NCBI GenBank assembly: GCA_964236585.1
Contig: CAXSFE010000001.1
Location: 37,279 to 101,278, forward strand
Direction: 5' to 3'
DNA: 64,000 nt
From: CAXSEF01 sp964236585
Lineage (GTDB): Bacteria; Pseudomonadota; Alphaproteobacteria; Acetobacterales; Acetobacteraceae
In this document: positions 33,175 to 42,840 of the stretch, in pieces
Numbering within the stretch: position 1 is the stretch's first letter
Layout: each line of letters begins with the position of its first letter
The notes under the pieces: model-generated
What the model was told of the DNA's origin: nothing
Seen by the model: the letters and a program-made list of their open reading frames with translations, nothing else
The model's database searches: none
Position numbers and translations under genes: made by a program

Positions 33175-36100
33175 TCACCGGCTCCACCAGCCGCGACGCT
33201 TTGTCGCCACCGGCTCGACCGGCAGGGCCAGCGCGGACTGGCCGGCGGGTTCGGCGGTCGCCTGCTCGGGCTCGGGATGCTGCTCGGAGCGGGTGGACGC
33301 GGCAGGCTCGGCCTCGTGCGGCTCCGGGACTACGGGCTCCTCGGCCTTGGTATCGACGGCGGCCTCGGCGGGCATGACCGTGTCTGGATCGGGAGATGGC
33401 TCCGGTGCCGGCTTGGGCAGCTCCAGGTCGAGAACAGGCTCGTCCGGCATGTCCGTCGGCGCTGCGGTCTCAGGCTCGATGGTGGGCAGCGTGTCGATGG
33501 TCTCCTGGCCGGCAGGCGCGTCGAGCGGCTCCGGCGAAGCGGGGTCCGGGTGGCCGCTGGCGCCTGCAGTGGTGAGCGCCGAGGTGGACCTGAGCGCGAG
33601 TTGCGCCTCGCGTTCCTCCGCCAGTTCCATCACGTCGAAGATGTCGATGCCGGAGGCGTAGGGGTTCGCCGGCGTCGGGCCGGCATAGGGCGCCGGCGTT
33701 GCGGGGGCTGCGGGCTGCTCGTCCTCGTCGCGACGGCGGCGACGGCCACCGCGGCGGCCACGCCGGCGAGGCTTGTCGGAGTCCTCTCCCGGCTCGGGAT
33801 CCGTCGGCGGCTGCCCGTCATCCGGCGAGGCGGCGGCAGCCTCGGCGGACGAGGGGGTGGGCTCGTCGCCGGCGACGTCCGACAGGCCGGGGCTTTCCGG
33901 TATGATCCGGGGCGTGAGCATGCCGTCCAGGGGAGGAAGCCCGGGCTGCTCCGCATCGGGCTGCTCCGCGTCGGGCTGCGGCGCAGCGGCCTCGGCGCCT
34001 TCCGTCAGGGTCGCGTCGGTCCCGTCCTTGCGACGGCCGCCACGGCGGCGACGGCGGCGCTTGCGGCGTGCCTCGCCCTCCTCCGCGGTCTCGCCCTCCA
34101 GAGCGTCGTCGTCGCCTGGGACGCTGGCGGCGATGGGCGCCAGGGCGACGGGCTCCTCGCGGCCCTGCTCGATGTCGGGCTCCTCGAACAGGTCCGGCTC
34201 CTCGGGCTCCGGTTCGGCGGACAGCAGGCGCGTGGCAAGGAGGTCGGATGGGGCTGGCGGCATCTCGTTGGGCGCCAGGGCTCGTATCCGGGCGATGCGG
34301 GTCTGTGCGGGCAGCAGGCTCTCGTCGGCCCCGAAGCAGACGCGCATCTCGTAGCGCGACTCGATCTCGGCGACGCGGCTGCGTTTGTGGTTGAGCAGGT
34401 AGATCGCGGTGGCGGAGGCGACGTGGACCTGGATCTCGTCGCCCCTGTGTCTGGCGCCGGCCTCCTCGACCGCGCGCAGCACGTGCAGGCTGGCGTTCTC
34501 GGTGGAGCGGACGTGGCCGGTGCCGTCGCAGTGCGGACACGGCACGAAGCTGGTCTCGGCGAGCGAGGGGCGCAGGCGCTGGCGGCTCATCTCGAACAGG
34601 CCGAAGCCGCTGATGGAGCCGAGCTGGATGCGGGCGCGGTCGTCCTTCAGCGCCTCCTTGATGCGCTTCTCCACGGCGGCGTTGTTGCGCCGCGACTCCA
34701 TGTCGATGAAGTCGATGACGATCAGCCCGGCGAGGTCGCGCAGCCGGAGCTGGCGGGCCATCTCGTCGGCGGCCTCCAGGTTGGTGCGCAGCGCCGTCTC
34801 CTCGATGCCGCGCTCCTTGGTGGAGCGGCCGGAGTTGACGTCGATCGCGACCAGGGCCTCGGTCTGGTTGATGACCAGGTAGCCGCCGGACTTGAGCTGC
34901 ACCGTGGGCGACAGCATGGCGTCGAGCTGGGCCTCGACCCGCTCGCTGGCGAACAGCGGCTGGCCGGAGGGGTTCTGCCAGAGCTGCACCTTGCGGGCGT
35001 GGGCGGGCATGAGCAGGCGCATGTAGTCGCGCGCGGCGCGCCAGCCCTCCTCGCCGTCGACCAGGATGTCGTCCACGTCGCGCGAGTAGACGTCGCGGAT
35101 GGAGCGCTTGATGAGGCTGGCTTCCTCGTGGATCAGCGCGGGCGCCATGGAGCGCATCGTGGTGTCTCGGATGTCGTCCCACAGGCGCAGAAGATAGTCG
35201 CAGTCGCGGATGATCTCCGGCTTGGGTCGGGCGGCGCCGGCGGTGCGGATGATCATGCCCATGCCGCGCGGCAGCTCGAGCTCGGCGGTGATCTCCTTGA
35301 GGCGGCGGCGGTCGGCGGTCGAGGTGATCTTGCGCGACACGCCGCCGCCGCGGGGCGAGTTCGGCATCAGCACGGAGAAGCGGCCGGCGAGCGAGACGAA
35401 GGTGGTGAGTGCCGCGCCCTTCGAGCCGCGCTCCTCCTTGACCACCTGGATCAGCAGGATCTGGCGGCGGCGGATAACGTCCTGGATCTTGTAGTGGCGC
35501 AAGTAGCGGGGCTGCGGCCGCTCGTCGCCGCGGTCCTCCGGCCTGTTGCCGGTGGTGCGTGGGGCGTGCTCGGTGTCCGACGCGGGCAGGCGGGAGTCGG
35601 CGTCCGTGGCATCGGGGGACTCGTCCGGCGCGAGCCCGGCGGCGGGGTGGTGGGCGGCATGGTCGTGGAGCGAGGCGACGGCCTGCTCGGACGGGTCCGC
35701 GTCACCGGCTGGCGGGGTGTCCAGCTCGGCGGGAGCCGATGGCGCGTCAGGGTCGGATGCCTCGTCGGCGCTGCCGTGGCGCTGGTCCGTTGCGGAGGAA
35801 AGCGCCCGGGCGTCGGGCTGCTCCTCGCCGTCCGGCAGGGCGGACAGGGTGTGGGGGGCGTCGGCGGCGGGGTCGGCGTCGCCCTGTCCGCTGGCGCGTG
35901 CCTCGCGATCCTGGCGGCCGGACCGGCTGGCTTCAGGTGAGGAGCGGCGCTCGCCGGGGCCGCCGCTCTCGGACGCCTGGGCGGCAGCGTCGTCGGCGGC
36001 CACCTCGGCGCGGGCCTCCTCCTCCTGCATCGCGATGATGCGCTGCCGGTCGGCGACAGGGATCTGGTAGTAGTCGGGGTGGATCTCGCCGAAGGCCAGG

Positions 36101-36303
36101 AAGCCGTGCCGGTTGCCGCCGTATTCGACGAAGGCGGCCTGGAGGCTGGGCTCCACGCGGACGATCTTGGCGAGGTAGATGTTGCCCTTGAGCTGGCGCT
36201 TGGCGGCCGTCTCGACGTCGAAGTCCTCGAGGCGGCTACCGTCGAGAACCACCACGCGGGTCTCTTCCGCGTGGCTTGCGTCGATCAGCATGCGTTTGGT
36301 CAT
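33175..36303 (-). CDS. rne: Ribonuclease E
   Basis: 1042 residues. N-terminal S1 domain split by an acidic low-complexity insertion (about residues 92-264), then the 5'-sensor/RNase H-like and DNase I-like parts with EERGSKGAALTTFVSL, the magnesium-binding aspartates in AIDVNSGRST and VIDFIDM, and the Zn-link CPHCDGTG. The C-terminal ~350 residues are Pro/Glu/Arg-rich and unstructured with Arg patches (RRGRRGGRRRRRDED) that fit RNA or degradosome binding, ending RRGWWSR. Essential for mRNA turnover and rRNA/tRNA processing. The start is the ATG giving MTKRMLIDASH. Confidence 0.95.
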   Translation of the reverse strand: MTKRMLIDASHAEETRVVVLDGSRLEDFDVETAAKRQLKGNIYLAKIVRVEPSLQAAFVEYGGNRHGFLAFGEIHPDYYQIPVADRQRIIAMQEEEARAEVAADDAAAQASESGGPGERRSSPEASRSGRQDREARASGQGDADPAADAPHTLSALPDGEEQPDARALSSATDQRHGSADEASDPDAPSAPAELDTPPAGDADPSEQAVASLHDHAAHHPAAGLAPDESPDATDADSRLPASDTEHAPRTTGNRPEDRGDERPQPRYLRHYKIQDVIRRRQILLIQVVKEERGSKGAALTTFVSLAGRFSVLMPNSPRGGGVSRKITSTADRRRLKEITAELELPRGMGMIIRTAGAARPKPEIIRDCDYLLRLWDDIRDTTMRSMAPALIHEEASLIKRSIRDVYSRDVDDILVDGEEGWRAARDYMRLLMPAHARKVQLWQNPSGQPLFASERVEAQLDAMLSPTVQLKSGGYLVINQTEALVAIDVNSGRSTKERGIEETALRTNLEAADEMARQLRLRDLAGLIVIDFIDMESRRNNAAVEKRIKEALKDDRARIQLGSISGFGLFEMSRQRLRPSLAETSFVPCPHCDGTGHVRSTENASLHVLRAVEEAGARHRGDEIQVHVASATAIYLLNHKRSRVAEIESRYEMRVCFGADESLLPAQTRIARIRALAPNEMPPAPSDLLATRLLSAEPEPEEPDLFEEPDIEQGREEPVALAPIAASVPGDDDALEGETAEEGEARRKRRRRRRGGRRKDGTDATLTEGAEAAAPQPDAEQPDAEQPGLPPLDGMLTPRIIPESPGLSDVAGDEPTPSSAEAAAASPDDGQPPTDPEPGEDSDKPRRRGRRGGRRRRRDEDEQPAAPATPAPYAGPTPANPYASGIDIFDVMELAEEREAQLALRSTSALTTAGASGHPDPASPEPLDAPAGQETIDTLPTIEPETAAPTDMPDEPVLDLELPKPAPEPSPDPDTVMPAEAAVDTKAEEPVVPEPHEAEPAASTRSEQHPEPEQATAEPAGQSALALPVEPVATKRRGWWSR

Positions 36304-37086
36304 GGAATGTGGGTCTCCGGTGCGCCCGCGCGCCAGCATCCCGTGGGGATGCGGCGCCGCGCTGGCTCGATGTCGTGGGTGCGTTTGTGTCGGGGGCCGT
36401 GGCCGATGCGCGCGCGGCACCGCTCAGGCGAAGCGCCCGGTGCGGTGCGGTTTGGCTCGTGGTGCGCATGGGCGAGGGCGGAGTCCCCGTCAGGGCGGCT
36501 TGGCGCCTGCGCGCCGCAGCCGGATGGAGTCGGGTGCGCGGAGATCTCCGGCGGCACCGCAGTCTAATCGTCAGCTCCGGCAGCACCTCGCACGAGGCAA
36601 CTGCCAAACCTCCTGCCGCCAACGCCGCCGTTGTGCGGCGAGGTCTCAGGATGCGACCGGTTCCAGCACGCAACAGGTGCGATGAAGATGCCGCGCGTGA
36701 ACGCGCGAGGCCGGTCGTGACATGCCGTGCCAGATCTTCGCCTGTGCCGTTCGTCACGGCACCGGCCTTGTCGCTGGTCTGCATGTTGCAGGAGCAAGAC
36801 TAGCATGGCGCAACCCTTTGGCATCCGCAAGTGCGTGCACGGCACGGCAGACCATGTGATGCCGACGCAGGCGGGGCAGCGCTCTGTTCCGACCCACTGG
36901 AAGCTTGGTGTTCCTGGAGACCTGATCGGCAGGCGAGTTTTCGGGGCTTCGACGGTGCTGGGGCGGCATCCGCGGCCTTGCCTGTCGTGACTCGGGCCGG
37001 ACATCGGGATGGAACACGGTTCGCAGCGATGGTTCGGACCGGGCTGATCGGGTTATGGTGGGCTTTTCCGTGGCAGGAGGTTTGGC
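36304..37086. other. 783 bp gene-free region between rne and amiC starts
   Basis: Divergent intergenic region holding the promoters of rne and amiC. Frames present are short and lack ribosome binding sites; I find no repeat copy, tRNA or recognisable riboswitch. RNase E genes elsewhere have long autoregulated 5' untranslated leaders, which could use part of this space. GCAGGAGG just upstream of the amiC ATG is a strong ribosome binding site. Confidence 0.55.
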
Positions 37087-37968
37087 ATGGCGGGGCTGCC
37101 TCTCACGCGTCGGATGCTGCTGGCCGGCTGCACAGGGTTCCTGGCGCTGCCCGGCACCGCGCAGGCAACGTCGCGCGGCCGGTCCCCGGCTCCGGAAGGC
37201 GAGGCAGGATCGGCACACGATCCCGTTCGTGCGGACCGCCCGGTCGCAGTGCATGGCGATCCGGGGGCAAAACGGGTTCTGCCGCTGCTGATGCTGGACC
37301 CCGGGCACGGCGGCAAGGATCCCGGCGCGATCGGGGTGTCCGGCACCTTCGAGAAGCATGTGGCGTTCGCAGCGGCGGGCGAGCTGAAGCGGCAGCTGGA
37401 GCTGGACGGCCGGTGCCGGGTGGCGCTGACGCGTGGGTATGACGTGTTCATCCCGCTCGAGGAGCGCGTGGCGGCGGCGCAGGCCAGGGGGGCGGCGCTG
37501 TTCGTCTCGATGCATGCCGACGCGATCGCCGATCCTTCGGTGCGCGGTGCCAGCGTCTACACCCTGTCCGACACGGCGTCGGACGCGCAGAGCGCGGCGC
37601 TGGCGGTGCGGGAGAACTCTGCTGACCGCTTCGCGGGCCCGCAGTTCCGCGACATGCCGCCGCAGGTGGCGCAGATCCTGGGCAGCCTGGTGCGGCGCGA
37701 GACCCGGGCCGGGTCGGCGCACCTGCAGCACGCGCTGGTGGGGTCGCTGGACCGGGCGCTGCCGATGCTCGACAACCCGGCACGGCACGCGCACTTCGTG
37801 GTGCTGAAGGCGGCCGACATTCCTAGCGTCCTGGTGGAGATGGGCTTCATGTCGAACGTGGCGGACGAGGCGGCGCTGCGTCAGGCGTCGCATCGCGCCA
37901 GGGTGGCGGCCGCGATGCGCCTGGCGCTCGACGGGTGGCTGGCGTGGGCCGGGACGCAGGTCGGCTAG
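37087..37968 (+). CDS. amiC: N-acetylmuramoyl-L-alanine amidase (AmiC type)
   Basis: 293 residues. Twin-arginine signal (LTRRMLLAGCTGFLALPGTAQA), short linker without an AMIN domain, and an Amidase_3 zinc domain with LDPGHGGKDPGA (first His), the Glu in FEKHVAFA, SMHADAI (second His) and VLVEMGFMSN (catalytic Glu). Cleaves peptide stems from septal peptidoglycan in the periplasm. A strong ribosome binding site fixes the start. First of the amiC-mrcA-prfB set typical of alphaproteobacteria. Confidence 0.93.
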   Translation: MAGLPLTRRMLLAGCTGFLALPGTAQATSRGRSPAPEGEAGSAHDPVRADRPVAVHGDPGAKRVLPLLMLDPGHGGKDPGAIGVSGTFEKHVAFAAAGELKRQLELDGRCRVALTRGYDVFIPLEERVAAAQARGAALFVSMHADAIADPSVRGASVYTLSDTASDAQSAALAVRENSADRFAGPQFRDMPPQVAQILGSLVRRETRAGSAHLQHALVGSLDRALPMLDNPARHAHFVVLKAADIPSVLVEMGFMSNVADEAALRQASHRARVAAAMRLALDGWLAWAGTQVG

Positions 37969-38100
37969 CGGCCGTCAGGGCAGGTTGCCGGACGATCCCG
38001 GGGCGGGTGGCGATGCCGCGCGGCGTCCGGCGTCCGGCGCAGCGTCGCGGGCGCCACAGGTGCCGCGACTCCGCCGGCGGGAGGGAGTAGAGAGCGCGGC

Positions 38101-40668
38101 ATGAGCGATAGCACCTCCGCGCGCGAGCGCATGGTTCAGGGCGGTTCGGGACCCTCCGGCCGCAGACCCCGCACGCCGTCCCCGCACCGCCCCCGTCTCG
38201 GGTTCGTGCGCAGGGTTGCGGGTGCGCTGCTGGGACTGACGATGCTGGGCGGCGTGGTGGCCGGCATCGTGGGCTGGAGCGTGTACTCCCGGTTCTCTGC
38301 GGACCTGCCGACGCTGGACGGGCTGCGGCACTATCAGCCGAGGGTGATGAGCCGGGTGTATTCGGGCGACGACCGGCTGATGATCGAGTTCGCCACCGAG
38401 CGCCGCATCTTCGTGCCCTACACCGCGATCCCGGACCTGGTGAAGCAGGCGTTCCTGTCGGCGGAGGACCAGAACTTCTGGTCGCACCGCGGCGTGGACC
38501 CGCTGGCGATCGCCAGGGCAGCGTTCACAGACCTGACCCGGGTGGGCGCGAACCGGCGGCCGGTGGGGGCGTCGACGATCACCCAGCAGGTCGCGAAGAA
38601 CATGCTGGTGGGCAACGAGGTCAGCCTGGCGCGCAAGGCGCGGGAGGCGATCCTGGCGCTGCGCATCGAGGACACTCTGAGCAAGGAGCGCATCCTCGAG
38701 CTCTACCTGAACGAGATCTACCTGGGCGAGAAGGCGTATGGCGTGGCCGCCGCCGCGCAGGTGTACTTCAACAAGTCGCTGGACCAGCTCGATGCGGCGG
38801 AGGCGGCGATGCTGGCGGCGCTGCCCAAGGCGCCGAACAACTACGATCCGTTCCGGGCGCGCGACGCGGCGCATGGGCGGCGGGACTGGGTGCTCGACCG
38901 GATGGTGGACACGCGGGCGATCACGGCGGCTGTGGCGGCGGTGGCGAAGGCGGAGCCGCTGGTGCCGGCGGGCGCCCGGCGACCGGACGTGGTACCGGGG
39001 GCGGAGTGGTTCACCGACGAGGTCAGGCGCCAGCTGGTGGAGCGGTTCGGGGCGGACCAGACCGCGCAGGGCGGGCTGGCGGTGCACACCAGCCTCGACC
39101 CGGCGCTGCAGCTTGCTGCGGACGGGGCGTTGCGCGAGGGGTTGCTGGCCTACGACCGGGCGCATGGCGGGTGGCGGGGCGCGGTGACGCGGCTGGGCGG
39201 CGGGCGCACGGGCTGGCAGGCGGCGCTGGCGGCGGTGCCGCGGACGCCGGGGATGCTGCCCGGCTGGGTGCTGGCGGCGGTGCTCGAGGTGGGCGGCGAC
39301 CATGCCGCGGTGGGATGGCTCGACGGGACGGGCGCGGCGCAGCAGGAGAGGAGCGGCGTCGTGGCGCTGTCCGAGCTGGGCTGGGCGCGTCCGGTGCGCA
39401 ATGGCGTGGCGGGGGCGGTGCCGCGGCGGATCGCGGACGTGCTGCAGGTCGGCGATGTGGTCATGGTGGAGCCGGGCCGGGGTGGGGCTGAAGGTCGGGG
39501 CGGGGGCGACGAGGCGGCCGGCGGTGGCGCGGCCAGGGCGCGCGGGGAGCGGGTGAGCCTGCGGCAGATCCCGCTGGTGCAGGGCGCGCTGGTGTCGCTC
39601 GATCCGACGACCGGGCGGGTGCTGGCCCTGTCCGGGGGCTGGAGCTACGAGGCCAGCCAGTTCAACCGGGCGACCCAGGCGCAGCGCCAGCCCGGCAGCT
39701 CGTTCAAGCCGTTCGTCTATCTCACGGCGATGGAGCAGGACATCTCGCCGAGCCAGCGCTTCCTGGATGCGCCCTTCGTGCAGGGCGACTGGCGGCCGAA
39801 CAACTACGAGATGGATTTCGGCGGGCCGACGCCGCTGCACACCGCGCTGGTGAAGTCGCTCAACCTGGTGACGGTGCGCCTGGCGAGCCGGATCGGCATG
39901 GACTCGGTGGCCGAGACGGCGGTGGCGTTCCACGAGGTGGAGTCGATGCCGCACGTGCTGCCGGCCTCGCTCGGGGCGGTGGACACGACGGTGCTGCGCG
40001 AGGCGGGGGCGTATGCGTCGCTTGACGAGGGCGGGCGCGAGGTGCTGCCCAGCCTGATCGACAGCGTGCAGGACCGCGATGGTCACGTGGTGTGGCGTGC
40101 GCCGATCGGGCTGTCGTGCGAGGCGTGCGGCGACGCAGGGCGGATGCCGGTGCTGAGCGACGGGCGCAGGCAGGTCGCCGATGCGCCGAGCACGTTCCAG
40201 GTGGTCGAGATGATGCGCGACGTGGTGGAGCACGGCACCGGGATCCCCGCGCGCAAGGGGCTGGACCGCCCGATCGCGGGCAAGACCGGGACCAGCCAGG
40301 ACTTCAACGATGCCTGGTTCGCGGGCTTCACGCCGGGGATGGTGACCGTGGTGTGGGTGGGGTTCGACGCGCCGGCCAGCCTGGGCGACGACGAGACGGG
40401 GGGTGCGGTGGCGGCGCCGATCTGGAACCACTACATGGCTGCGGCGATGCATGGCCGGCCGGCGCTGGAGTTCCGGGTGCCGGACGGGGTGACGCTGCAG
40501 CGCTGGTCGAGCGGCAACGGCAGCGTGGTCGATGCGTTCAAGCCGGGCCAGGTGCCGGGCGTGAGCGCGGGCGGGGGGGAGACGGTGTCCGCCAGCAGCG
40601 GTGATGCCGCGCGGGGTCCTGCAGCCAGCGGCACCGGCGTGGACAGCGGGATGGGCGGGCTGTATTGA
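38101..40668 (+). CDS. mrcA: Penicillin-binding protein 1A
   Basis: 855-residue bifunctional peptidoglycan synthase. Cytoplasmic tail, one membrane span (about 37-60), GT51 glycosyltransferase with SAEDQNFWSHRGVD and GASTITQQ, a linker/OB region with a Gly/Arg-rich low-complexity insert (about 460-485), and the transpeptidase with SxxK (GSSFKPF), SxN (KSLNLV) and KTGTS. The C-terminal tail is Ser/Gly-rich. Polymerises and cross-links murein at the inner-membrane outer face. Followed 80 bp later by prfB. Confidence 0.95.
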   Translation: MSDSTSARERMVQGGSGPSGRRPRTPSPHRPRLGFVRRVAGALLGLTMLGGVVAGIVGWSVYSRFSADLPTLDGLRHYQPRVMSRVYSGDDRLMIEFATERRIFVPYTAIPDLVKQAFLSAEDQNFWSHRGVDPLAIARAAFTDLTRVGANRRPVGASTITQQVAKNMLVGNEVSLARKAREAILALRIEDTLSKERILELYLNEIYLGEKAYGVAAAAQVYFNKSLDQLDAAEAAMLAALPKAPNNYDPFRARDAAHGRRDWVLDRMVDTRAITAAVAAVAKAEPLVPAGARRPDVVPGAEWFTDEVRRQLVERFGADQTAQGGLAVHTSLDPALQLAADGALREGLLAYDRAHGGWRGAVTRLGGGRTGWQAALAAVPRTPGMLPGWVLAAVLEVGGDHAAVGWLDGTGAAQQERSGVVALSELGWARPVRNGVAGAVPRRIADVLQVGDVVMVEPGRGGAEGRGGGDEAAGGGAARARGERVSLRQIPLVQGALVSLDPTTGRVLALSGGWSYEASQFNRATQAQRQPGSSFKPFVYLTAMEQDISPSQRFLDAPFVQGDWRPNNYEMDFGGPTPLHTALVKSLNLVTVRLASRIGMDSVAETAVAFHEVESMPHVLPASLGAVDTTVLREAGAYASLDEGGREVLPSLIDSVQDRDGHVVWRAPIGLSCEACGDAGRMPVLSDGRRQVADAPSTFQVVEMMRDVVEHGTGIPARKGLDRPIAGKTGTSQDFNDAWFAGFTPGMVTVVWVGFDAPASLGDDETGGAVAAPIWNHYMAAAMHGRPALEFRVPDGVTLQRWSSGNGSVVDAFKPGQVPGVSAGGGETVSASSGDAARGPAASGTGVDSGMGGLY

Positions 40669-40748
40669 CCGCGGCCTGCATTGAGCCGTGGCCTTCCCCG
40701 TCGACGCCTTGCCTGCCAGGCGCCGAGCAACAAGCTGGTGGTTGAGAG

Positions 40749-41880
40749 ATGTCCGCGGAATCCGAAGAGCTGAACCTCCAGATCAGGCAGTCGGTGGCGC
40801 TGCTGAGGAGGCATCTTTGACTGGGATGTCGCGATCGCACGGCTTGCGGAGCTGAACGCGCGCGCCGAGGAGCCGGCGCTGTGGGATGATGCCGAGGCGG
40901 CGCAGGTGGTGATGCGCGAGCGCAACCGGCTGGCGTCGCAGATCGAGGGTCTGACGAAGCTGGTCGCCGACGTCGCGGACACGGTCGAGCTGGTGGAGAT
41001 GGCGGAGCTGGAGGGCGACGCCGGGATGGTTGCCGACGGTCTGGCGACGCTTCGCGGCTACGCCGGCGAGGTCAAGCGTCGCGAGATCGAGAGCCTGCTG
41101 TCCGGCGAGGCAGACGGCTTCGACTGCTACGTCGAGGTCAATGCCGGTGCGGGCGGCACCGAGGCGCAGGACTGGGCCGAGATGCTGTCGCGCATGTACA
41201 CGCGCTGGGCCGAGCAGCATGGCTACAAGGTCGAGCTGCTGGAAAGCAGCGAGGGCGAGCAGGCCGGGATCAAGTCGGCGACGCTGCAGGTCACGGGGCC
41301 TGCGGCCTATGGCTGGCTGAAGACCGAGGCCGGCGTGCATCGGCTGGTGCGGATCAGCCCGTTCGACGCGGCGGCCCGTCGGCAGACGTCGTTCGCGAGC
41401 GTGTGGGTGTATCCGGTGATCGACGACTCGATCGTGATCGAGATCGATCCGTCCGACCTCAAGGTGGACACGTTCCGCGCGTCCGGTGCCGGCGGGCAGC
41501 ACGTGAACAAGACGGAGAGCGCGATCCGGATCACGCATGTGCCGACCGGCATCGTGGTCGCCTGCCAGACGGATCGCAGCCAGCATCGCAACAGGGCCAA
41601 GGCGATGGAGATGCTGCGTGCGCGGATGTACGAGGCGGAGCTGCGCAAGCGCGAGGCGGCCAGCGCGGCGACGGAGGCGGCGAAGACCGACATCGGCTGG
41701 GGTCACCAGATCCGGTCCTACGTGCTGGCGCCCTACCAGCTGGTCAAGGATCTGCGCACGGGAGTGGAGACGGGCAATCCCGACGCGGTGCTGGACGGGG
41801 AACTCGACGGCTTCATGGCAGCCTCGCTGGCCCAGCGAGTCGGCGCGACTCGCAGCGAAGCCAGCGCCAGCGCCGAGTAG
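40749..41880 (+). CDS. prfB: Peptide chain release factor 2, with +1 programmed frameshift
   Basis: Translation starts at ATG 40749, reads 23 codons to CTT (40815-40817), meets an in-frame TGA at 40818-40820 and must shift +1 so that GAC at 40819 follows, giving ...RRHLDWDVAIARL; total 376 residues ending at 41880. Conventional calling would start wrongly at an internal codon near 40906. RF2 features: the SPF stop-recognition tripeptide in VRISPFDAAARRQ and GAGGQHVNKTES with the catalytic GGQ. It terminates at UGA and UAA; low RF2 favours the frameshift, an autoregulatory loop. Downstream of mrcA. Confidence 0.95.
40806..40821 (+). promoter_or_regulatory. prfB programmed frameshift site
   Basis: AGGAGG Shine-Dalgarno-like element, three-nt spacer CAT, then CTTTGAC. 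This has the same element order and spacing as the classical E. coli prfB site; the SD pairing with 16S rRNA promotes slippage on CTT when the UGA is slow to be decoded. Confidence 0.95.
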
Positions 41881-41907
41881 CGCCTGGACGTGGAGGCAGC
41901 GGCACGC

Positions 41908-42840
41908 CTAGTGGGGCGAGCCGTGCAGGACCTGAATTGCGGCAGGACCTCCCACCACGATGAAGATCGTTGGCAGGATGAAGACGATCATCGGCATTGT
42001 CAGCAGGACCGGGAGCTTGGCGGCCTTTTCCTCGAAGCGGGTGAGCATCTCGTCGCGCATCTCGGCCGACAGAACCCGCAGCGCCTGGGACAGCGGCGTG
42101 CCGTATTGCACGGACTGCAGCATGGTCGTGCCCAGACGCTGGTAGCTCAGAAGACCGGTTCTGTGTCCGAGGCTGAGAAGGGCGACGCGCGGGTCGGGGT
42201 TGAGCTGGAACTCGCTTGTCGTCTGGTCGAACTCGTCGGCGACCGCGGGGTGGGCATGACGAATCTCCTGGCCTACCCGCTGAATTCCCGGCTCCAGTCC
42301 GAGTCCGGACTCCGCGCAGATGACCATGAGGTCGAGCGCGTCGGCCAGGCCGGCCTCGAGCCGCTTGAGATGCGCACCGCGGTTGTGGCGGATGACCATG
42401 TCCGGCGAGACGAGGCCGATGCACGCTGCCACTGCGGCGCCCAGCATCTGCATCCGGCCGCTGGCACCAACCCCGACCAGCGTGATCCAGGCCACTGCCG
42501 GCAGGCTCAGCACGAGGATCAGCTTCACGCTCACGAACAGGCTAAGCGCCGTGCTCGGCCGCAACCCGGCTCGGAGCAGCGTCTGCTCGAGCTGCGAGAG
42601 CGTCTTGGGTGACAGCAGTCCTGTACGAAGCACGAGGCTTCCAAGAGACCCCAGTATCTCCAGCGGCCGGACCGTGGCGGAGCCTTTTTCCTGGGCTGCG
42701 GCGCCCAATGCCCGCCGGGAGCTCACGGCGGACAGGCGGGCAGCCAGCCGCTCCTCGTGCTTGGCACCGCGCCAGATGATCGCCAGCACCATGAGGAACG
42801 CGGCACCACAGACCAGGCCGACCAGTACGACCCGGTTCAT
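41908..42840 (-). CDS. tadC: Tad pilus inner-membrane platform protein TadC
   Basis: 310 residues: N-terminal membrane span, T2SS-F domain (about 165-290) with DLMVICAESGLGLEPGIQRV and the second pair of C-terminal spans ending VFILPTIFIVVGGPA. Works with TadB as the membrane platform for pilus assembly. Start codon overlaps the tadB stop by 4 bp (ATGA). Last gene of the operon, convergent with prfB across 27 bp. Confidence 0.92.
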   Translation of the reverse strand: MNRVVLVGLVCGAAFLMVLAIIWRGAKHEERLAARLSAVSSRRALGAAAQEKGSATVRPLEILGSLGSLVLRTGLLSPKTLSQLEQTLLRAGLRPSTALSLFVSVKLILVLSLPAVAWITLVGVGASGRMQMLGAAVAACIGLVSPDMVIRHNRGAHLKRLEAGLADALDLMVICAESGLGLEPGIQRVGQEIRHAHPAVADEFDQTTSEFQLNPDPRVALLSLGHRTGLLSYQRLGTTMLQSVQYGTPLSQALRVLSAEMRDEMLTRFEEKAAKLPVLLTMPMIVFILPTIFIVVGGPAAIQVLHGSPH

